A stretch of DNA of 64,000 bases from Paracoccus stylophorae (GCF_028553765.1 NZ_CP067134.1:281501-345500); one strand, 5' to 3'; shown: positions 37,241 through 48,028, counted from the first letter of the stretch. Made by a program: numbers and translations. Notes: generated from the sequence alone by a model not told the origin.

Positions 37241-37313
37241 GGGTTCGAATGTAGAGGTTCCACCGCCGGGCGCAAGCGGATAGAACCGCTGGCAGAGACA
37301 GGCAGGCAGGCGG

Positions 37314-39941
37314 ATGAGCGATCAGCCCACACCGATGATGGCGCAGTATCTGGCGATCCGGGAGGCCAATCCCGGCGCGCTGCTGTTCTATCGCATGGGC
37401 GATTTCTACGAGATGTTCTTTGACGACGCCGTGGCCGCGGCAAGCGCGCTGGACATCGCGCTGACCCGGCGCGGCACGCATGAGGGGCAGCCGATCCCGA
37501 TGTGCGGGGTGCCGGTCCATGCCGCCGAATCCTATCTGCTGACGCTGATCCGCAAGGGGTTTCGCGTGGCCATCGCCGAACAGATGGAGGACCCGGCCGA
37601 GGCGAAGAAACGTGGCAGCAAATCGGTTGTGGCGCGCGATGTGGTGCGGCTGGTGACGCCCGGCACGCTGACCGAGGAATCGCTGCTGGAGGCGCGGCGG
37701 CACAATTTTTTGGCCGCTTTCGCGACCGTGCGCGAGGAATCGGCGCTGGCCTGGGTCGACATCTCGACCGGCGCGTTTCAGGTGATGGACTGCCCGCTGC
37801 CGCGTCTGGCGCCGGAACTGGCCCGGCTGGCCCCGCGCGAGTTGCTGGCAGCCCAGGGCGCGGGGCTGGACGATCTGGCCGCCGACGCGGGTGCCGCGCT
37901 GACCGATCTGGTGGCCGGTGCGTTCGACAGCGCCGGCGGGGCGCGGCGGCTTTGCGCGCTTTACGGGGTCGAGACGCTGGACGGGTTCGGCAGTTTCAGC
38001 CGGGCCGAGTTGTCCGCGATGGGCGCCATCGTCGATTATCTGGACATGACGCAGAAGGGCAGGTTGCCGCTGCTGCGCCCGCCGGTGCGCGAACGCAGCG
38101 GTGCGGCGATGCAGATCGACGCCGCCACGCGCCGCAACCTGGAACTGACGCAATCGCTGTCGGGCGGGCGCGACGGGTCGCTGCTGTCGGCCATCGACCG
38201 GACGGTGACGGCGGCGGGCGCGCGGCTGCTGGAACGCCGCATCAGCGCGCCGGGCCGCGATCTGTCGCTGATCCGCGCGCGGCAGGACGCGGTCGCGATG
38301 CTGGTGGACGATCCGCGCCTTGCCGCCGATCAGCGCGAGGCCCTGGGCCGGGTGCCCGACATAGATCGTGCGCTGTCGCGGCTGGCGCTGGATCGGGGCG
38401 GGCCGCGCGATCTGGCCGCGATCCGGGCCGGGCTGACGCAGGGGGCGGCCATCGCGGACCGCCTGCCCGAAGATGCGGCGCAGGTGCTGGCCGATGCGGC
38501 GCGCGATCTGACCGGCCATGACGGCTTGATCCGGCTGCTGGACGACGCGCTGGTGGCCGAGCCGCCCCTGCTGGCCCGCGACGGCGGTTTCGTCGCGCCC
38601 GAGTACGACGACGATCTGGACCGCACCCGCCGCCTGCGCGACGAGGGGCGGGGCGTGATCGCCGGGATGCAGGCCGAATATGCCGCCAAGGCGGGCGTGC
38701 AAAGCCTGAAGATCCGGCACAACAACGTGCTGGGCTATTTCATCGAGACGACGGCGATTCATGCCGACCGGATGCGGGCGATGTCGGATATCTTCATCCA
38801 CCGCCAGACCACCGCCAATCAGATCCGCTTTACCACGGTCGAACTGTCCGAACTGGAAACCCGCATCCTGAACGCCCGCGACCGCGCGCTGGAGATCGAG
38901 CGCGACATCTTTGCCCGGCTGCGCGCCGCGGTGCTGGACCGGGCCGCCGCCATCGGGCAGGCGGCGCGCGCGCTGGCAGAGATCGACCTGGCTGCGGCCT
39001 TTGCCGACATCGCCACGGGCGAGGGCTGGACCCGGCCGCGCGTCGATGACAGCCGCGCCTTTCAGGTCGAGGGCGGGCGGCACCCGGCGGTGGAACGCGC
39101 GCTGAAGCGCAAGGCTGAAAGCTTCGTCGCCAATGATTGCGACCTGACCGCGGGCGACACGCCGGCGATCTGGTTGCTGACCGGGCCGAACATGGCCGGC
39201 AAATCGACCTTTCTGCGCCAGAACGCGCTGATCGCCGTGCTGGCGCAGGCCGGCGCCTTCGTGCCCGCGCGGCGCGCCCATATCGGCATGGTCAGCCAGT
39301 TGTTCAGCCGGGTGGGTGCCGCCGACGATCTGGCGCGGGGGCGGTCGACCTTCATGGTCGAGATGGTCGAGACCGCCGCGATCCTCAATCAGGCCGACGA
39401 TCATGCGCTGGTCATCCTGGACGAGATCGGACGCGGCACGGCGACCTGGGACGGGCTGTCCATCGCCTGGGCGGTGATGGAACATCTGCACGCGGTCAAC
39501 CGCTGCCGGGCGCTGTTTGCGACCCATTACCACGAGATGACGGCGCTGACCGCGCGGCTGGACGGGGTGGAAAACGCCACCGTCGCGGTGCGCGAATGGG
39601 AAGGCGACGTGATCTTCCTGCACGAGGTGCGCAAGGGCGCGGCCGACCGGTCCTATGGCGTGCAGGTGGCGCGGCTGGCAGGCTTGCCCGCATCGGTCGT
39701 GGACCGCGCGCGCGAGGTGCTGGACGCGCTGGAATCGGGCGAACGCGAGGGGGCGGCGCGTCCCGCCGCGCTGATCGACGATCTGCCGCTGTTCCGTGCC
39801 GCGCCGCCCGCGCCCGCCCGGTCCGCAGCGTCGGGCAGGCTGGACGCGCGGATGAAGGACGTGCATCCCGACACGCTGTCCCCGCGGCAGGCGCTGGACC
39901 TGATCTATGAACTGAAAGCCCTCAGCGGAGAACAGCCATGA
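37314..39941 (+). CDS. mutS: DNA mismatch repair protein MutS
   Basis: An 875-aa MutS. The N-terminal mismatch-reading motif [11 protein letters not shown] carries the Phe-x-Glu pair near residue 28. The lever/clamp region is in the middle. The ATPase has Walker [15 protein letters not shown] near residue 622, then [14 protein letters not shown], Walker [11 protein letters not shown] and ATHYHEMT. It is divergent from the thi operon and coupled to aroC by a 4-base overlap. Confidence 0.96.
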   Translation: MSDQPTPMMAQYLAIREANPGALLFYRMGDFYEMFFDDAVAAASALDIALTRRGTHEGQPIPMCGVPVHAAESYLLTLIRKGFRVAIAEQMEDPAEAKKRGSKSVVARDVVRLVTPGTLTEESLLEARRHNFLAAFATVREESALAWVDISTGAFQVMDCPLPRLAPELARLAPRELLAAQGAGLDDLAADAGAALTDLVAGAFDSAGGARRLCALYGVETLDGFGSFSRAELSAMGAIVDYLDMTQKGRLPLLRPPVRERSGAAMQIDAATRRNLELTQSLSGGRDGSLLSAIDRTVTAAGARLLERRISAPGRDLSLIRARQDAVAMLVDDPRLAADQREALGRVPDIDRALSRLALDRGGPRDLAAIRAGLTQGAAIADRLPEDAAQVLADAARDLTGHDGLIRLLDDALVAEPPLLARDGGFVAPEYDDDLDRTRRLRDEGRGVIAGMQAEYAAKAGVQSLKIRHNNVLGYFIETTAIHADRMRAMSDIFIHRQTTANQIRFTTVELSELETRILNARDRALEIERDIFARLRAAVLDRAAAIGQAARALAEIDLAAAFADIATGEGWTRPRVDDSRAFQVEGGRHPAVERALKRKAESFVANDCDLTAGDTPAIWLLTGPNMAGKSTFLRQNALIAVLAQAGAFVPARRAHIGMVSQLFSRVGAADDLARGRSTFMVEMVETAAILNQADDHALVILDEIGRGTATWDGLSIAWAVMEHLHAVNRCRALFATHYHEMTALTARLDGVENATVAVREWEGDVIFLHEVRKGAADRSYGVQVARLAGLPASVVDRAREVLDALESGEREGAARPAALIDDLPLFRAAPPAPARSAASGRLDARMKDVHPDTLSPRQALDLIYELKALSGEQP

Positions 39942-41038
39942 GCGTCAACACATTCGGTCGCGAATTCCGCTTCACCACCTGGGGCGAAAGCCACGGCCCC
40001 GCGCTTGGCGCGACCGTCGACGGCGTGCCGCCGGGGGTCGCACTGGAGGAAGGGTTCATCCAGACCTTTCTGGACCGGCGCCGCCCCGGCACCAGCAAGC
40101 ACACCACGCAGCGCCGCGAACCCGACCGCGTCCGCATCCTGTCGGGCGTGTTCGAGGGGCGCACGACCGGCACGCCGATCCAGCTGATGATCGAGAACAC
40201 CGACCAGCGCAGCAAGGATTACGGAGAGATCGCGCAGGCGTTCCGCCCCGGCCATGCCGACATCACCTATCACCTGAAATACGGGCTGCGCGACCCGCGC
40301 GGCGGCGGGCGATCCTCGGCCCGCGAAACCGCCGCGCGGGTCGCGGCGGGCGGCGTGGCGCAGGCGGTGCTGGCGCATCTGGTGCCGGGTCTGCGCATCA
40401 CCGGCTATATGGTGCAGATGGGCGGGATGCATCTGGACCGGACGGCCTTCGATGCGGCCGCGATTCCCGACAATCCGTTCTTTCTGCCCGACGCGACGGC
40501 GGTCGGGGCATGGGCCGATTATCTGGACGGCATCCGCAAGGCGCAGGACAGCGTCGGCGCCGCGATCGAGGTGCTGATCGAGGGGTGTCCGCCCGGCCTT
40601 GGCGCGCCGGTCTATGCCAAGCTGGACACCGATCTGGCCGCCGCGATGATGTCGATCAACGCCGTGAAGGGGGTCGAGATCGGCGAGGGGATGGGGGCCG
40701 CCGCGCTGACCGGCACCGACAACGCCGACGAGATCCGCATGGGTCCGGACGGGCCGCGATTCCTGTCCAACCATGCGGGGGGCATCCTGGGCGGAATCAG
40801 CACCGGCCAGCCCATCCTGGTCCGCTTTGCGGTCAAGCCGACCAGTTCGATCACCACGCCGCGCCGCACCATCGACCGGCAGGGCAGGGAGATCGAATTG
40901 ATCACCAAGGGCCGCCACGATCCCTGCGTGGGCATCCGCGCCGTCCCGGTGGCCGAGGCGATGGCCGCCTGCGTGGTGCTGGATCACCTGCTGATGGATC
41001 GCGCCCAGACCGGCGGGACGCGCGGCACCATCGGGTAA
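39938..41038 (+). CDS. aroC: Chorismate synthase
   Basis: A 366-aa enzyme (EC 4.2.3.5) that makes chorismate from EPSP with reduced FMN, the last shikimate step. Signatures are [18 protein letters not shown], the long block ending [21 protein letters not shown], and C-terminal [17 protein letters not shown]. Its ATGA overlap with mutS is unusual pairing but gives translational coupling. Confidence 0.96.
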   Translation: MSVNTFGREFRFTTWGESHGPALGATVDGVPPGVALEEGFIQTFLDRRRPGTSKHTTQRREPDRVRILSGVFEGRTTGTPIQLMIENTDQRSKDYGEIAQAFRPGHADITYHLKYGLRDPRGGGRSSARETAARVAAGGVAQAVLAHLVPGLRITGYMVQMGGMHLDRTAFDAAAIPDNPFFLPDATAVGAWADYLDGIRKAQDSVGAAIEVLIEGCPPGLGAPVYAKLDTDLAAAMMSINAVKGVEIGEGMGAAALTGTDNADEIRMGPDGPRFLSNHAGGILGGISTGQPILVRFAVKPTSSITTPRRTIDRQGREIELITKGRHDPCVGIRAVPVAEAMAACVVLDHLLMDRAQTGGTRGTIG

Positions 41039-41067
41039 CGGTGCGGCGAAGGGCGCGTTGCCGTCCC

Positions 41068-41085
41068 CTGTCACGAAAACGTCAC
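41068..41085 (+). promoter_or_regulatory. Pho box upstream of pstS
   Basis: CTGTCACGAAAACGTCAC is two TGTCA/CGTCA-type half-sites 11 bp apart, close to the alphaproteobacterial Pho box consensus (two CTGTCAT repeats). It lies 84 bp before pstS. Activation by phosphorylated PhoB under phosphate limitation is expected. Confidence 0.75.
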
Positions 41086-41168
41086 GCAAGTGTCGCATCG
41101 CCGTCATGTGTCCTGTCTAGGTCACGGTCAGCCCCCGTTGCGGGGACCGACCTACCAAGAGGAATTCC

Positions 41169-42203
41169 ATGACCCGCGTCACCCTTGCCGCCCCGGCTGT
41201 TGCCATCATTGCCCTGTCGGCCAGCGCCGCCGCCGCGCGCGACCAGATCCAGATCGCCGGATCGTCCACCGTGCTGCCCTATGCCACCATCGTCGCCGAG
41301 GCGTTCGGCGAGAACACCGATTTTCCCACGCCGGTGGTGGAATCGGGCGGCTCGTCCGCCGGGCTGAAACGGTTCTGCGACGGAGTGGGCGAAAACAGCA
41401 TCGACATCGCCAATGCCAGCCGCCCGATCAAGGACAGCGAGAAACAGGCCTGCAAGGCGCAGGGCGTGACCCGCATCGTCGAGGTGCGCATCGGCTTTGA
41501 CGGGATCGTCTTTGCCAACGCCGTCTCTGGCCCGGATTTCGCCTATACCCCGGCCGACTGGTTCAACGCGCTGGCGGCCAGGGTGGTGAAGGATGGCCGG
41601 ATCGTGGAGAACACCGCCACAGACTGGGCGCAGGTGAACCCCGATCTGCCCGACCAGCCGATCCTGGCCTTCGTTCCGGGCACCAAGCACGGCACCCGCG
41701 AGGTGTTCGAGGAAAAGGTGATGCTGGCGGGCTGCGAGGACTCGGGCGCGATGCAGGTCTTCGCGGCCGATCTGGGCGACGCGGACCAGGCCCGGCAAGC
41801 CTGCATGCGCCTGCGCAGCGACGGGGTGGCGGTGGATATCGACGGCGACTACACCGAGACGCTGGCCCGGATCGACAGCGCGCCGCACGGGATCGGCGTG
41901 TTCGGCCTGTCCTTTCTGGAAAACAACCGCGACAAGCTGAAGGTGGGCACGATGTCGGGGGTCACCCCCTCGACCCAGACCATCGCCTCGGGCGAATATC
42001 CGGTGTCGCGGCCGCTGTATTTCTATCTCAAGGCGCAGCATATCGGCATGGTTCCGGGGCTGGCGGAATACGCGCAATTCTTCGTCTCGGACCAGCTTGC
42101 GGGGCCGGACGGGCCGCTGGCGGCCTATGGGCTGGTGTCGGACCCGGATCTGGCCGCGACCCAAAGCGCCGTGGCCGACGGCACCGTGATCGAGATGCCC
42201 TGA
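41169..42203 (+). CDS. pstS: PstS, phosphate-binding periplasmic protein
   Basis: A 344-aa phosphate ABC transporter binding protein with a signal peptide (cleaved near AAAARD). Phosphate-site motifs IAGSSTVLPYA, ESGGSSAGLKRFCDG and PGTKHGTREVFEE are visible. This is the longer PstS type common in alphaproteobacteria. It is the first gene of pstSCAB-phoU-phoB, behind a Pho box. Confidence 0.92.
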   Translation: MTRVTLAAPAVAIIALSASAAAARDQIQIAGSSTVLPYATIVAEAFGENTDFPTPVVESGGSSAGLKRFCDGVGENSIDIANASRPIKDSEKQACKAQGVTRIVEVRIGFDGIVFANAVSGPDFAYTPADWFNALAARVVKDGRIVENTATDWAQVNPDLPDQPILAFVPGTKHGTREVFEEKVMLAGCEDSGAMQVFAADLGDADQARQACMRLRSDGVAVDIDGDYTETLARIDSAPHGIGVFGLSFLENNRDKLKVGTMSGVTPSTQTIASGEYPVSRPLYFYLKAQHIGMVPGLAEYAQFFVSDQLAGPDGPLAAYGLVSDPDLAATQSAVADGTVIEMP

Positions 42204-42246
42204 GCGGACGGTTCCGTTCCGATCCCCTGTCGCAAAGGAGATCCTC

Positions 42247-43425
42247 ATGCCGATAAGCTGGGCGTTTGCTGTCTGTCTGGCGCTGGCCGTGGCCGGGTAT
42301 CGGCTGGGGCGCGTCCGCGCGGCGGCGGGCCGGGCGGACCGGCGCTGGCACAGCCGGCCGGTGCATCACGGCATCCGCGTGGCGCTGCTGACGCTGCTGC
42401 CCGCGCTGGCGGTGCTGGCGCTGGCGGCGGCTTTGCGGGCGGGCGCGGCCGTCGCCGGTTCGGTCGCAATCGTCGCGGCGCTGGCGGGGCTGGGCTGCGC
42501 CCTGCGCCGCATCGGCCCCGACCTGCGGGCGCGCCATATGGTCGAACGGATGGCGATGGGCGTTCTGATCCTGTGTTCGACCGTTGCGATCCTGACCACA
42601 ATCGGGATCGTCCTGTCGATGCTGTTCGAAACCGGCCAGTTCTTTCGGCAATATCCGTGGCCGCGGTTCTTCTTCGGCACGGAATGGAGCCCGCGTTTTC
42701 AGGGCGACAGCCGGTTGGGCATCCTGCCGCTGCTGTGGGGGACGCTGTATATCAGCCTGATCGCGCTGCTGGTCGCGGTCCCCACCGGCCTGCTGGCGGC
42801 GATTTACATGGCCGAATACGCTTCGTCGCGGCTGCGGGCCGTCGCCAAGCCCGCCATCGAGATGCTGGCCGGCATCCCGACCATCGTCTATGGGCTGTTC
42901 GCGCTGATGGTGGTCGGGCCGCTTTTGCGCGATTATCTTGCGCAGCCGATGGGGCTGGGCAATTCCGGGTCGTCGGTGCTGACCGCCGGGCTGGTCATGG
43001 GGATCATGCTGATTCCGTTCGTCAGCTCGCTGTCCGACGACATCATCAACGCTGTGCCGCAGTCCCTGCGCGACGGCGCGCTGGCGCTTGGATCGACCCG
43101 GTCCGAGACGATCCGGCAGGTCGTGCTGCCCGCCGCGCTGCCCGGCATCGTCGGCGCCGTGCTGCTGGCCGCCAGCCGCGCCATCGGCGAGACGATGATC
43201 GTCGTTTTGGGCGCGGGGGCCGCAGCAAGGCTGAGCCTGAACCCGTTCGAGGCGATGACCACCATCACCGTCAAGATCGTCAGCCAACTGACCGGCGACG
43301 GCGATTTCGCCGCGCCCGAGACGCTGGTGGCCTTCGGCCTTGGCCTGACGCTGTTCGCGATCACGCTGGCGCTGAACGTCGTGGCGCTGTGGATCGTGCG
43401 CACCTATCGCGAGCAATATGAATGA
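42247..43425 (+). CDS. pstC: PstC, phosphate ABC transporter permease
   Basis: A 392-aa permease with an N-terminal extension containing extra hydrophobic segments before the core (about residues 1-90). The conserved core is EMLAGIPTIVYGLFAL, the EAA loop GALALGSTRSETIRQVVLP and ASRAIGETMIV. AAAGGAGA precedes the ATG. It overlaps pstA by ATGA. Confidence 0.9.
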   Translation: MPISWAFAVCLALAVAGYRLGRVRAAAGRADRRWHSRPVHHGIRVALLTLLPALAVLALAAALRAGAAVAGSVAIVAALAGLGCALRRIGPDLRARHMVERMAMGVLILCSTVAILTTIGIVLSMLFETGQFFRQYPWPRFFFGTEWSPRFQGDSRLGILPLLWGTLYISLIALLVAVPTGLLAAIYMAEYASSRLRAVAKPAIEMLAGIPTIVYGLFALMVVGPLLRDYLAQPMGLGNSGSSVLTAGLVMGIMLIPFVSSLSDDIINAVPQSLRDGALALGSTRSETIRQVVLPAALPGIVGAVLLAASRAIGETMIVVLGAGAAARLSLNPFEAMTTITVKIVSQLTGDGDFAAPETLVAFGLGLTLFAITLALNVVALWIVRTYREQYE

Positions 43426-44786
43426 CCGACCTGCCGACGCCCGTCCCCCTGCACGATGCTGCGACACCCGACCGCCCCGCCTCGCTGATGGGGACGGATG
43501 CGCGCACCCGCCGCCGCCACGCCGCCGAGACAAGGTTCCGCCGCTGCGGTGCCGCGGCAATCGGCGTGGCGATGGCGGCGCTGCTGCTGCTGATGTTCAT
43601 CATCGTGCGCGACGGGGCGGGCGCGTTCCGCCAGACCTATCTGTCGATCCCGGTCGCGCTGCCGGCCGAGCGGCTGGACCCGCAGGGCAACCGCGATCCC
43701 GCGCAGATGGCGCAGGTGCTGACCCTGGCCTATGGGCCGGTTCTGGACCGGGCGCTGAAACAGGCCATCGCCGATGGCGGCATCCGCGTGCCCGGCCTGT
43801 CCGACGGCGATATCGGCGGGCTGATGTCGGATCGGGCGGCGGCGCAGCTGCGCGACCGCGTTCTGGCCGACCCCGACCTGATCGGGGGAACGGTCGCGAT
43901 GAACGTGCTGGTGAATGGCCGCGTGGACGGGTTCTTCAAGGGCCGCGTCACGATGGACAGCGCCACGGCCGAGGCCAACACCTCGGCCCCGCAACTGCAG
44001 CTGGCGCAGGCGCTGAAGGACAATGGCTTGCTGGTCACGCGGTTCAACCCCGGCTTTCTGACAAACCCCGACGCATCCGACCGGCGACCCGAGGCGGCGG
44101 GGCTGGGCGTGGCGATCCTGGGCTCGCTTTACATGATGCTGGTGGTGCTGATCCTGGCGGTGCCCATCGGCGTCGCGGCCAGCATCTATCTTGAGGAATT
44201 CGCCCCCCGGAACCGCTGGACCGACGTGATCGAGGTGAACATCGCCAATCTTGCCGCCGTGCCCTCCATCGTGTTCGGAATCCTGGGGTTGGCGGCGTTC
44301 ATCAACCTAGTCGGCCTGCCGCAATCGGCGCCCATCGTCGGCGGGCTGGTCCTGACGCTGATGACGCTGCCCACGATCATCATCGCCACGCGGGCGGCGC
44401 TGAAGGCGGTGCCGCAATCCATCCGCGATGCGGCGCTGGCGGTCGGGGCGTCGCGGATGCAGGCGGTGTTTCACCATGTCGTGCCGCTGGCCCTGCCGGG
44501 CATCCTGACCGGCACCATCATCGGCCTGGCGCAGGCACTGGGCGAGACGGCGCCGCTGCTGCTGATCGGCATGGTCGCCTTTGTCCGCGACTTTCCCGCC
44601 GCCCCGCCCGAGGGGCTGTTCGAGCCAGCCTCGGCGCTGCCGGTGCAGATCTACAACTGGACGCAGCGCGCCGACCCGGCCTTCGCCGAACGCGCCTGGG
44701 GCGCGATCATCGTGCTGCTGGCGATGCTTCTGGCCATGAACCTGCTGGCCGTTCTTCTGCGCCGCCGGTTCGAGCGGCGCTGGTAA
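43422..44786 (+). CDS. pstA: PstA, phosphate ABC transporter permease
   Basis: A 454-aa permease, longer than the E. coli protein (296 aa). A periplasmic insertion of roughly 150 residues lies between the first membrane helix (about 45-65) and the core, as in other alphaproteobacterial PstA. The core shows AVPSIVFGILGLAAF, the EAA loop DAALAVGASRMQAVFHHVVP and AQALGETAPLLL. Confidence 0.9.
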   Translation: MTDLPTPVPLHDAATPDRPASLMGTDARTRRRHAAETRFRRCGAAAIGVAMAALLLLMFIIVRDGAGAFRQTYLSIPVALPAERLDPQGNRDPAQMAQVLTLAYGPVLDRALKQAIADGGIRVPGLSDGDIGGLMSDRAAAQLRDRVLADPDLIGGTVAMNVLVNGRVDGFFKGRVTMDSATAEANTSAPQLQLAQALKDNGLLVTRFNPGFLTNPDASDRRPEAAGLGVAILGSLYMMLVVLILAVPIGVAASIYLEEFAPRNRWTDVIEVNIANLAAVPSIVFGILGLAAFINLVGLPQSAPIVGGLVLTLMTLPTIIIATRAALKAVPQSIRDAALAVGASRMQAVFHHVVPLALPGILTGTIIGLAQALGETAPLLLIGMVAFVRDFPAAPPEGLFEPASALPVQIYNWTQRADPAFAERAWGAIIVLLAMLLAMNLLAVLLRRRFERRW

Positions 44787-44816
44787 TGCGATCCGCCTTA
44801 CAGAAAGGAAACCCGG

Positions 44817-45614
44817 ATGTATGACATGAGACAGGCGGAAGGCGTCACCCGGCAGGAGGCCATCAAGATCTCGGCCCGGTCGGTGCAGGTCTGGTATGGC
44901 GACAAGCAGGCCATTCGCGATGTCGATGTGGATATTCCCGACAACACCGTGACCGCCTTCATCGGGCCGTCCGGCTGCGGCAAATCGACCTTTCTGCGCT
45001 GCATCAACCGGATGAACGACACCATCCCCGGCGCGCGCGTGGCCGGCCGGATCAGCCTGGACGGCGAGGATATCCACGACCGCCGCGTCGATCCGGTGCG
45101 GCTGCGGGCGCGGGTGGGCATGGTGTTCCAGAAGCCGAACCCGTTTCCCAAGTCGATCCATGACAACGTGGCCTATGGTCCGCGCATCCACGGCCTGGCC
45201 CGCGACCGCGCCGATCTGGACGCGATCGTGGAACGCAGCCTGCGCGACGCGGCGCTGTGGGACGAGGTCAAGGACCGGCTGGCCGAGCCGGGCACCGGCC
45301 TGTCGGGTGGCCAGCAACAGCGCCTGTGCATCGCCCGCGCCATCGCCACCGCGCCCGAAATTCTGCTGATGGACGAACCCTGTTCGGCGCTGGACCCCAT
45401 CGCCACCGGGCAGATCGAGGAGCTGATCGACCGGCTGCGCCAGTCCCTGGCCGTCGTCATCGTGACCCATTCGATGCAGCAGGCCGCCCGCGTCAGCCGC
45501 AAGACCGCGTTCTTCCATCTGGGCCGTCTTGTGGAATATGGCGATACCGGCGACATCTTCACCAGCCCCGGGGATTCGCGCACCGAAGCCTATATCTCGG
45601 GCCGCATCGGCTGA
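44817..45614 (+). CDS. pstB: PstB, phosphate ABC transporter ATPase
   Basis: A 265-aa ATPase. Walker [10 protein letters not shown] is near residue 50, with the PstB-specific RCINRMND after it. [13 protein letters not shown], signature [14 protein letters not shown], Walker [14 protein letters not shown] and VTHSMQQA follow. It powers the PstCA channel and, with PhoU, signals phosphate status. Confidence 0.94.
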   Translation: MYDMRQAEGVTRQEAIKISARSVQVWYGDKQAIRDVDVDIPDNTVTAFIGPSGCGKSTFLRCINRMNDTIPGARVAGRISLDGEDIHDRRVDPVRLRARVGMVFQKPNPFPKSIHDNVAYGPRIHGLARDRADLDAIVERSLRDAALWDEVKDRLAEPGTGLSGGQQQRLCIARAIATAPEILLMDEPCSALDPIATGQIEELIDRLRQSLAVVIVTHSMQQAARVSRKTAFFHLGRLVEYGDTGDIFTSPGDSRTEAYISGRIG

Positions 45615-45633
45615 CCCTCAGGAAGGCAGGCAC

Positions 45634-46356
45634 ATGAACCGCAACAGACATATCGCGACCGCCTTCGACCGCGATCTGGAAACGATACAGGCGCAGGTCG
45701 TGAAGATGGGCGGCATGGTCGAGGCCGCAATCGCCGACGCCTCGGCCGCGCTGGAGGGGCGCGACGAGGATCTGGCCGAACAGGTCCGCCGCCGCGACCG
45801 GGCCATCGACGCGCTGGAGGCGCAGATCAACGAGGATGCGGCCCGCCTGATCGCGCGGCGCGCACCCACGGCAACCGATCTGCGGATGGTTCTGGCCGTG
45901 ATCAAGATCAGCGCCGCGCTGGAACGGGTGGGCGATTACGCCAAGAACATGGCCAAGCGGACGCCGGTGCTGTCGCAACTGCCGGTGATCGACGGCGCGG
46001 CGATGGCGCTGCGCCGGATGAACCAGTCCGTCAGCCGGATGTTGCAGGACGCGCTGGACGCCTATATCCGCCGCGACGCCCGGCTGGCCGAGGATGTGCG
46101 GCTGCGCGATCTTGAGGTGGACCAGATGTATAACGCGCTGTTCCGCGAGTTCCTGACCCACATGATGGAGGATCCGCGCAACATCACCGCCTGCATGCAT
46201 CTGCATTTCCTGGCCAAGAATACCGAACGGATGGGCGATCACGCGACCTCGATTGCCGAACAGGTCATCTATCTGGTGACCGGCCGGATGCCCGACGACG
46301 CCCGCCCCAAGTCGGACAGCGTGCAGATGGCCGCGCCCGCGCCGGGCGGGGGTTAA
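45634..46356 (+). CDS. phoU: PhoU, phosphate signalling protein
   Basis: A 240-aa all-helical protein of two PhoU repeats, each with the metal-binding motif. The first repeat shows ERVGDYAKNMAKR near residue 90 and the second ERMGDHATSIAEQ near 197. It bridges the Pst transporter and the PhoR kinase and represses the Pho response when phosphate is sufficient. It follows pstB closely. Confidence 0.93.
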   Translation: MNRNRHIATAFDRDLETIQAQVVKMGGMVEAAIADASAALEGRDEDLAEQVRRRDRAIDALEAQINEDAARLIARRAPTATDLRMVLAVIKISAALERVGDYAKNMAKRTPVLSQLPVIDGAAMALRRMNQSVSRMLQDALDAYIRRDARLAEDVRLRDLEVDQMYNALFREFLTHMMEDPRNITACMHLHFLAKNTERMGDHATSIAEQVIYLVTGRMPDDARPKSDSVQMAAPAPGGG

Positions 46357-46361
46357 GGGCG

Positions 46362-47051
46362 ATGGCCGATCACGCCCCCTGCGTTCTGGTGGTCGAGGAC
46401 GAAGGCGCGCAGCGCGAGATCCTGCGCTATAACCTGGAATCCGAAGGGTTCGGCGTGGTTCTGGCCGATAACGGCGAAGACGCGCTGTTGCTGGCGCGCG
46501 AGGAAGTGCCCGATCTGATCGTGCTGGACTGGATGCTGCCCCGCGTGCCGGGGATCGAGGTCTGCCGGCGCATCAAGGCCGATGCGGGCCTGCGCGACAT
46601 CCCGGTCATCATGCTGTCGGCGCGCGGCGAAGAGGCCGACCGGGTGCGCGGGCTGGAAACCGGGGCGGACGATTACGTCGTCAAACCCTTCTCCGTGGTC
46701 GAACTGATCGCCCGGCTGCGCACGCAACTGCGCCGCACCCGTCCCGCCAGCATGGGCCAGCGGCTGAGCTTTGCCGATATCGTGCTGGATGCCGCCGAAC
46801 ACCGCGTGTCCCGCGCCGGCCGGCCGCTGCATCTGGGTCCGACCGAATTCCGGCTGCTGTCCACGCTGATGGAGCGCCCCGGCCGGGTCTGGACGCGCGA
46901 ACAGTTGCTGGACCGCGTCTGGGGCCGCGACATCCATGTCGATTCGCGCACCATCGACGTGCATGTGGGCCGGCTGCGCAAGGCGCTGATGCAGCATGGC
47001 GGCGACAACCCGGTGCGCACCGTGCGCGGCACCGGCTATGCGCTTGGGTAA
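46362..47051 (+). CDS. phoB: PhoB, phosphate regulon response regulator
   Basis: A 229-aa OmpR/PhoB-type regulator. The receiver domain has VVEDE at residue 8, phosphoacceptor Asp in LDWMLP near 54 and KPFSV near 107. The C-terminal winged helix (GPTEFRLLSTLMERPGRVW to RTIDVHVGRLRKAL) binds Pho boxes. No phoR kinase gene accompanies it here. Its stop is only 3 bp from the stop of the convergent ribokinase gene. Confidence 0.93.
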   Translation: MADHAPCVLVVEDEGAQREILRYNLESEGFGVVLADNGEDALLLAREEVPDLIVLDWMLPRVPGIEVCRRIKADAGLRDIPVIMLSARGEEADRVRGLETGADDYVVKPFSVVELIARLRTQLRRTRPASMGQRLSFADIVLDAAEHRVSRAGRPLHLGPTEFRLLSTLMERPGRVWTREQLLDRVWGRDIHVDSRTIDVHVGRLRKALMQHGGDNPVRTVRGTGYALG

Positions 47052-47054
47052 GAT

Positions 47055-47933
47055 CTAGGCCGGGTTGCGGCGGATGAAGTCCAGAACCTCGTCGCGGTCC
47101 GGAATGGCGTCGCCCGCGCCGGGCCGCGTGACCTGCAACGCCGATGCGGCGGCCGCCAGTCGCAGCGCCGCCGGAATGGCATCGCCGCGATCCAGCGCGG
47201 CGGCGAAATAGCCGGCAAAGGTGTCGCCCGCCCCGGTCGTATCGACGGCGGTGACGCGAAATGCGGCCTGCCGGTATGTTTGGCCGGTGCGCAGATCGCG
47301 GTATTCGGCCCCGTCCGCCCCGCGCGTGATCAGCAGCCCCCGGACCGGCAGATCGCCCGGCAGCGCCGCGAAAAGCTGCTGCGCCTCGCCCGCGTTCATG
47401 GCCAGGATCGACACATGCGGCAGCACCTGCCGCACCGCGTCGATGTCGAACGGCGCGGCGGAATAGATCACCCGCGCGCCGGCCTGCCGCGCCTGCCTTG
47501 CGGCTTCGAGCTGACAGCTGGTCTCGTTCTGCAACAGCAGCGTGTCGTCGGGCCCGATTTCGGACAGCGCGCGGCGCAGCGCGTCGCGGTCGATTGCGCG
47601 GTTGGCGCCGGGGTGGATGACGATGGCGTTTTCGCCCGCCCGGTCCAGCAGGATGATCGCGTGCCCGGTCGCCTCGTCCGGCAGGCGCTGGATGCCCGCC
47701 GGGCAGGCGCCAGTGGCGCGGATACGCTCGATCACCCAGTCATCGCCCTGACCCATCGCGCCCAGATGGCGGGTCCGCGCGCCCGCCCGCGCGGCGGCGA
47801 CGGTCTGGTTCGCGCCCTTGCCGCCCAGCCCGGTGGAATAGCTGCGCGCGGCCTGCGTCGCGCCGGGTTCCGGCAGGCGATCCAGCCGATAGACATGGTC
47901 GATATTGATCGAGCCCAGATTCCAGATCGGCAT
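47055..47933 (-). CDS. Ribokinase-like PfkB-family sugar kinase
   Basis: A 292-aa PfkB-family kinase. GLGGKGANQTVAAARAGA (sugar site, near residue 36) and DTTGAGDTFAGYFAAAL (ATP/anion hole with catalytic Asp, near 241) are the two family signatures. The overall layout fits ribokinase. ATG 47933 has an AAAGGG site at normal spacing; the GTG at 47939 is too close to it. No ribose transporter or isomerase lies nearby, so the exact sugar is unproven. Confidence 0.85.
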   Translation of the reverse strand: MPIWNLGSINIDHVYRLDRLPEPGATQAARSYSTGLGGKGANQTVAAARAGARTRHLGAMGQGDDWVIERIRATGACPAGIQRLPDEATGHAIILLDRAGENAIVIHPGANRAIDRDALRRALSEIGPDDTLLLQNETSCQLEAARQARQAGARVIYSAAPFDIDAVRQVLPHVSILAMNAGEAQQLFAALPGDLPVRGLLITRGADGAEYRDLRTGQTYRQAAFRVTAVDTTGAGDTFAGYFAAALDRGDAIPAALRLAAAASALQVTRPGAGDAIPDRDEVLDFIRRNPA

Positions 47934-47999
47934 GATCACCCTTTCCCCTTCGCCTGCATCTGAGCGTCGCGGGTCTGCCTTGTCCAGCGGCCGGGCATG

Positions 48000-48028
48000 A
48001 AAAAACGCGCCCCGGTCAGGGGGCGCGT
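48000..48028 (-). terminator. Rho-independent terminator of the cytochrome bc1 operon
   Basis: On the minus strand ACGCGCCCC-(6)-GGGGCGCGT forms a perfect 9-bp stem (48005-48028), followed by six U (complement of the A run 48000-48005). It lies 30 bp after the cytochrome c1 stop. Confidence 0.85.
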
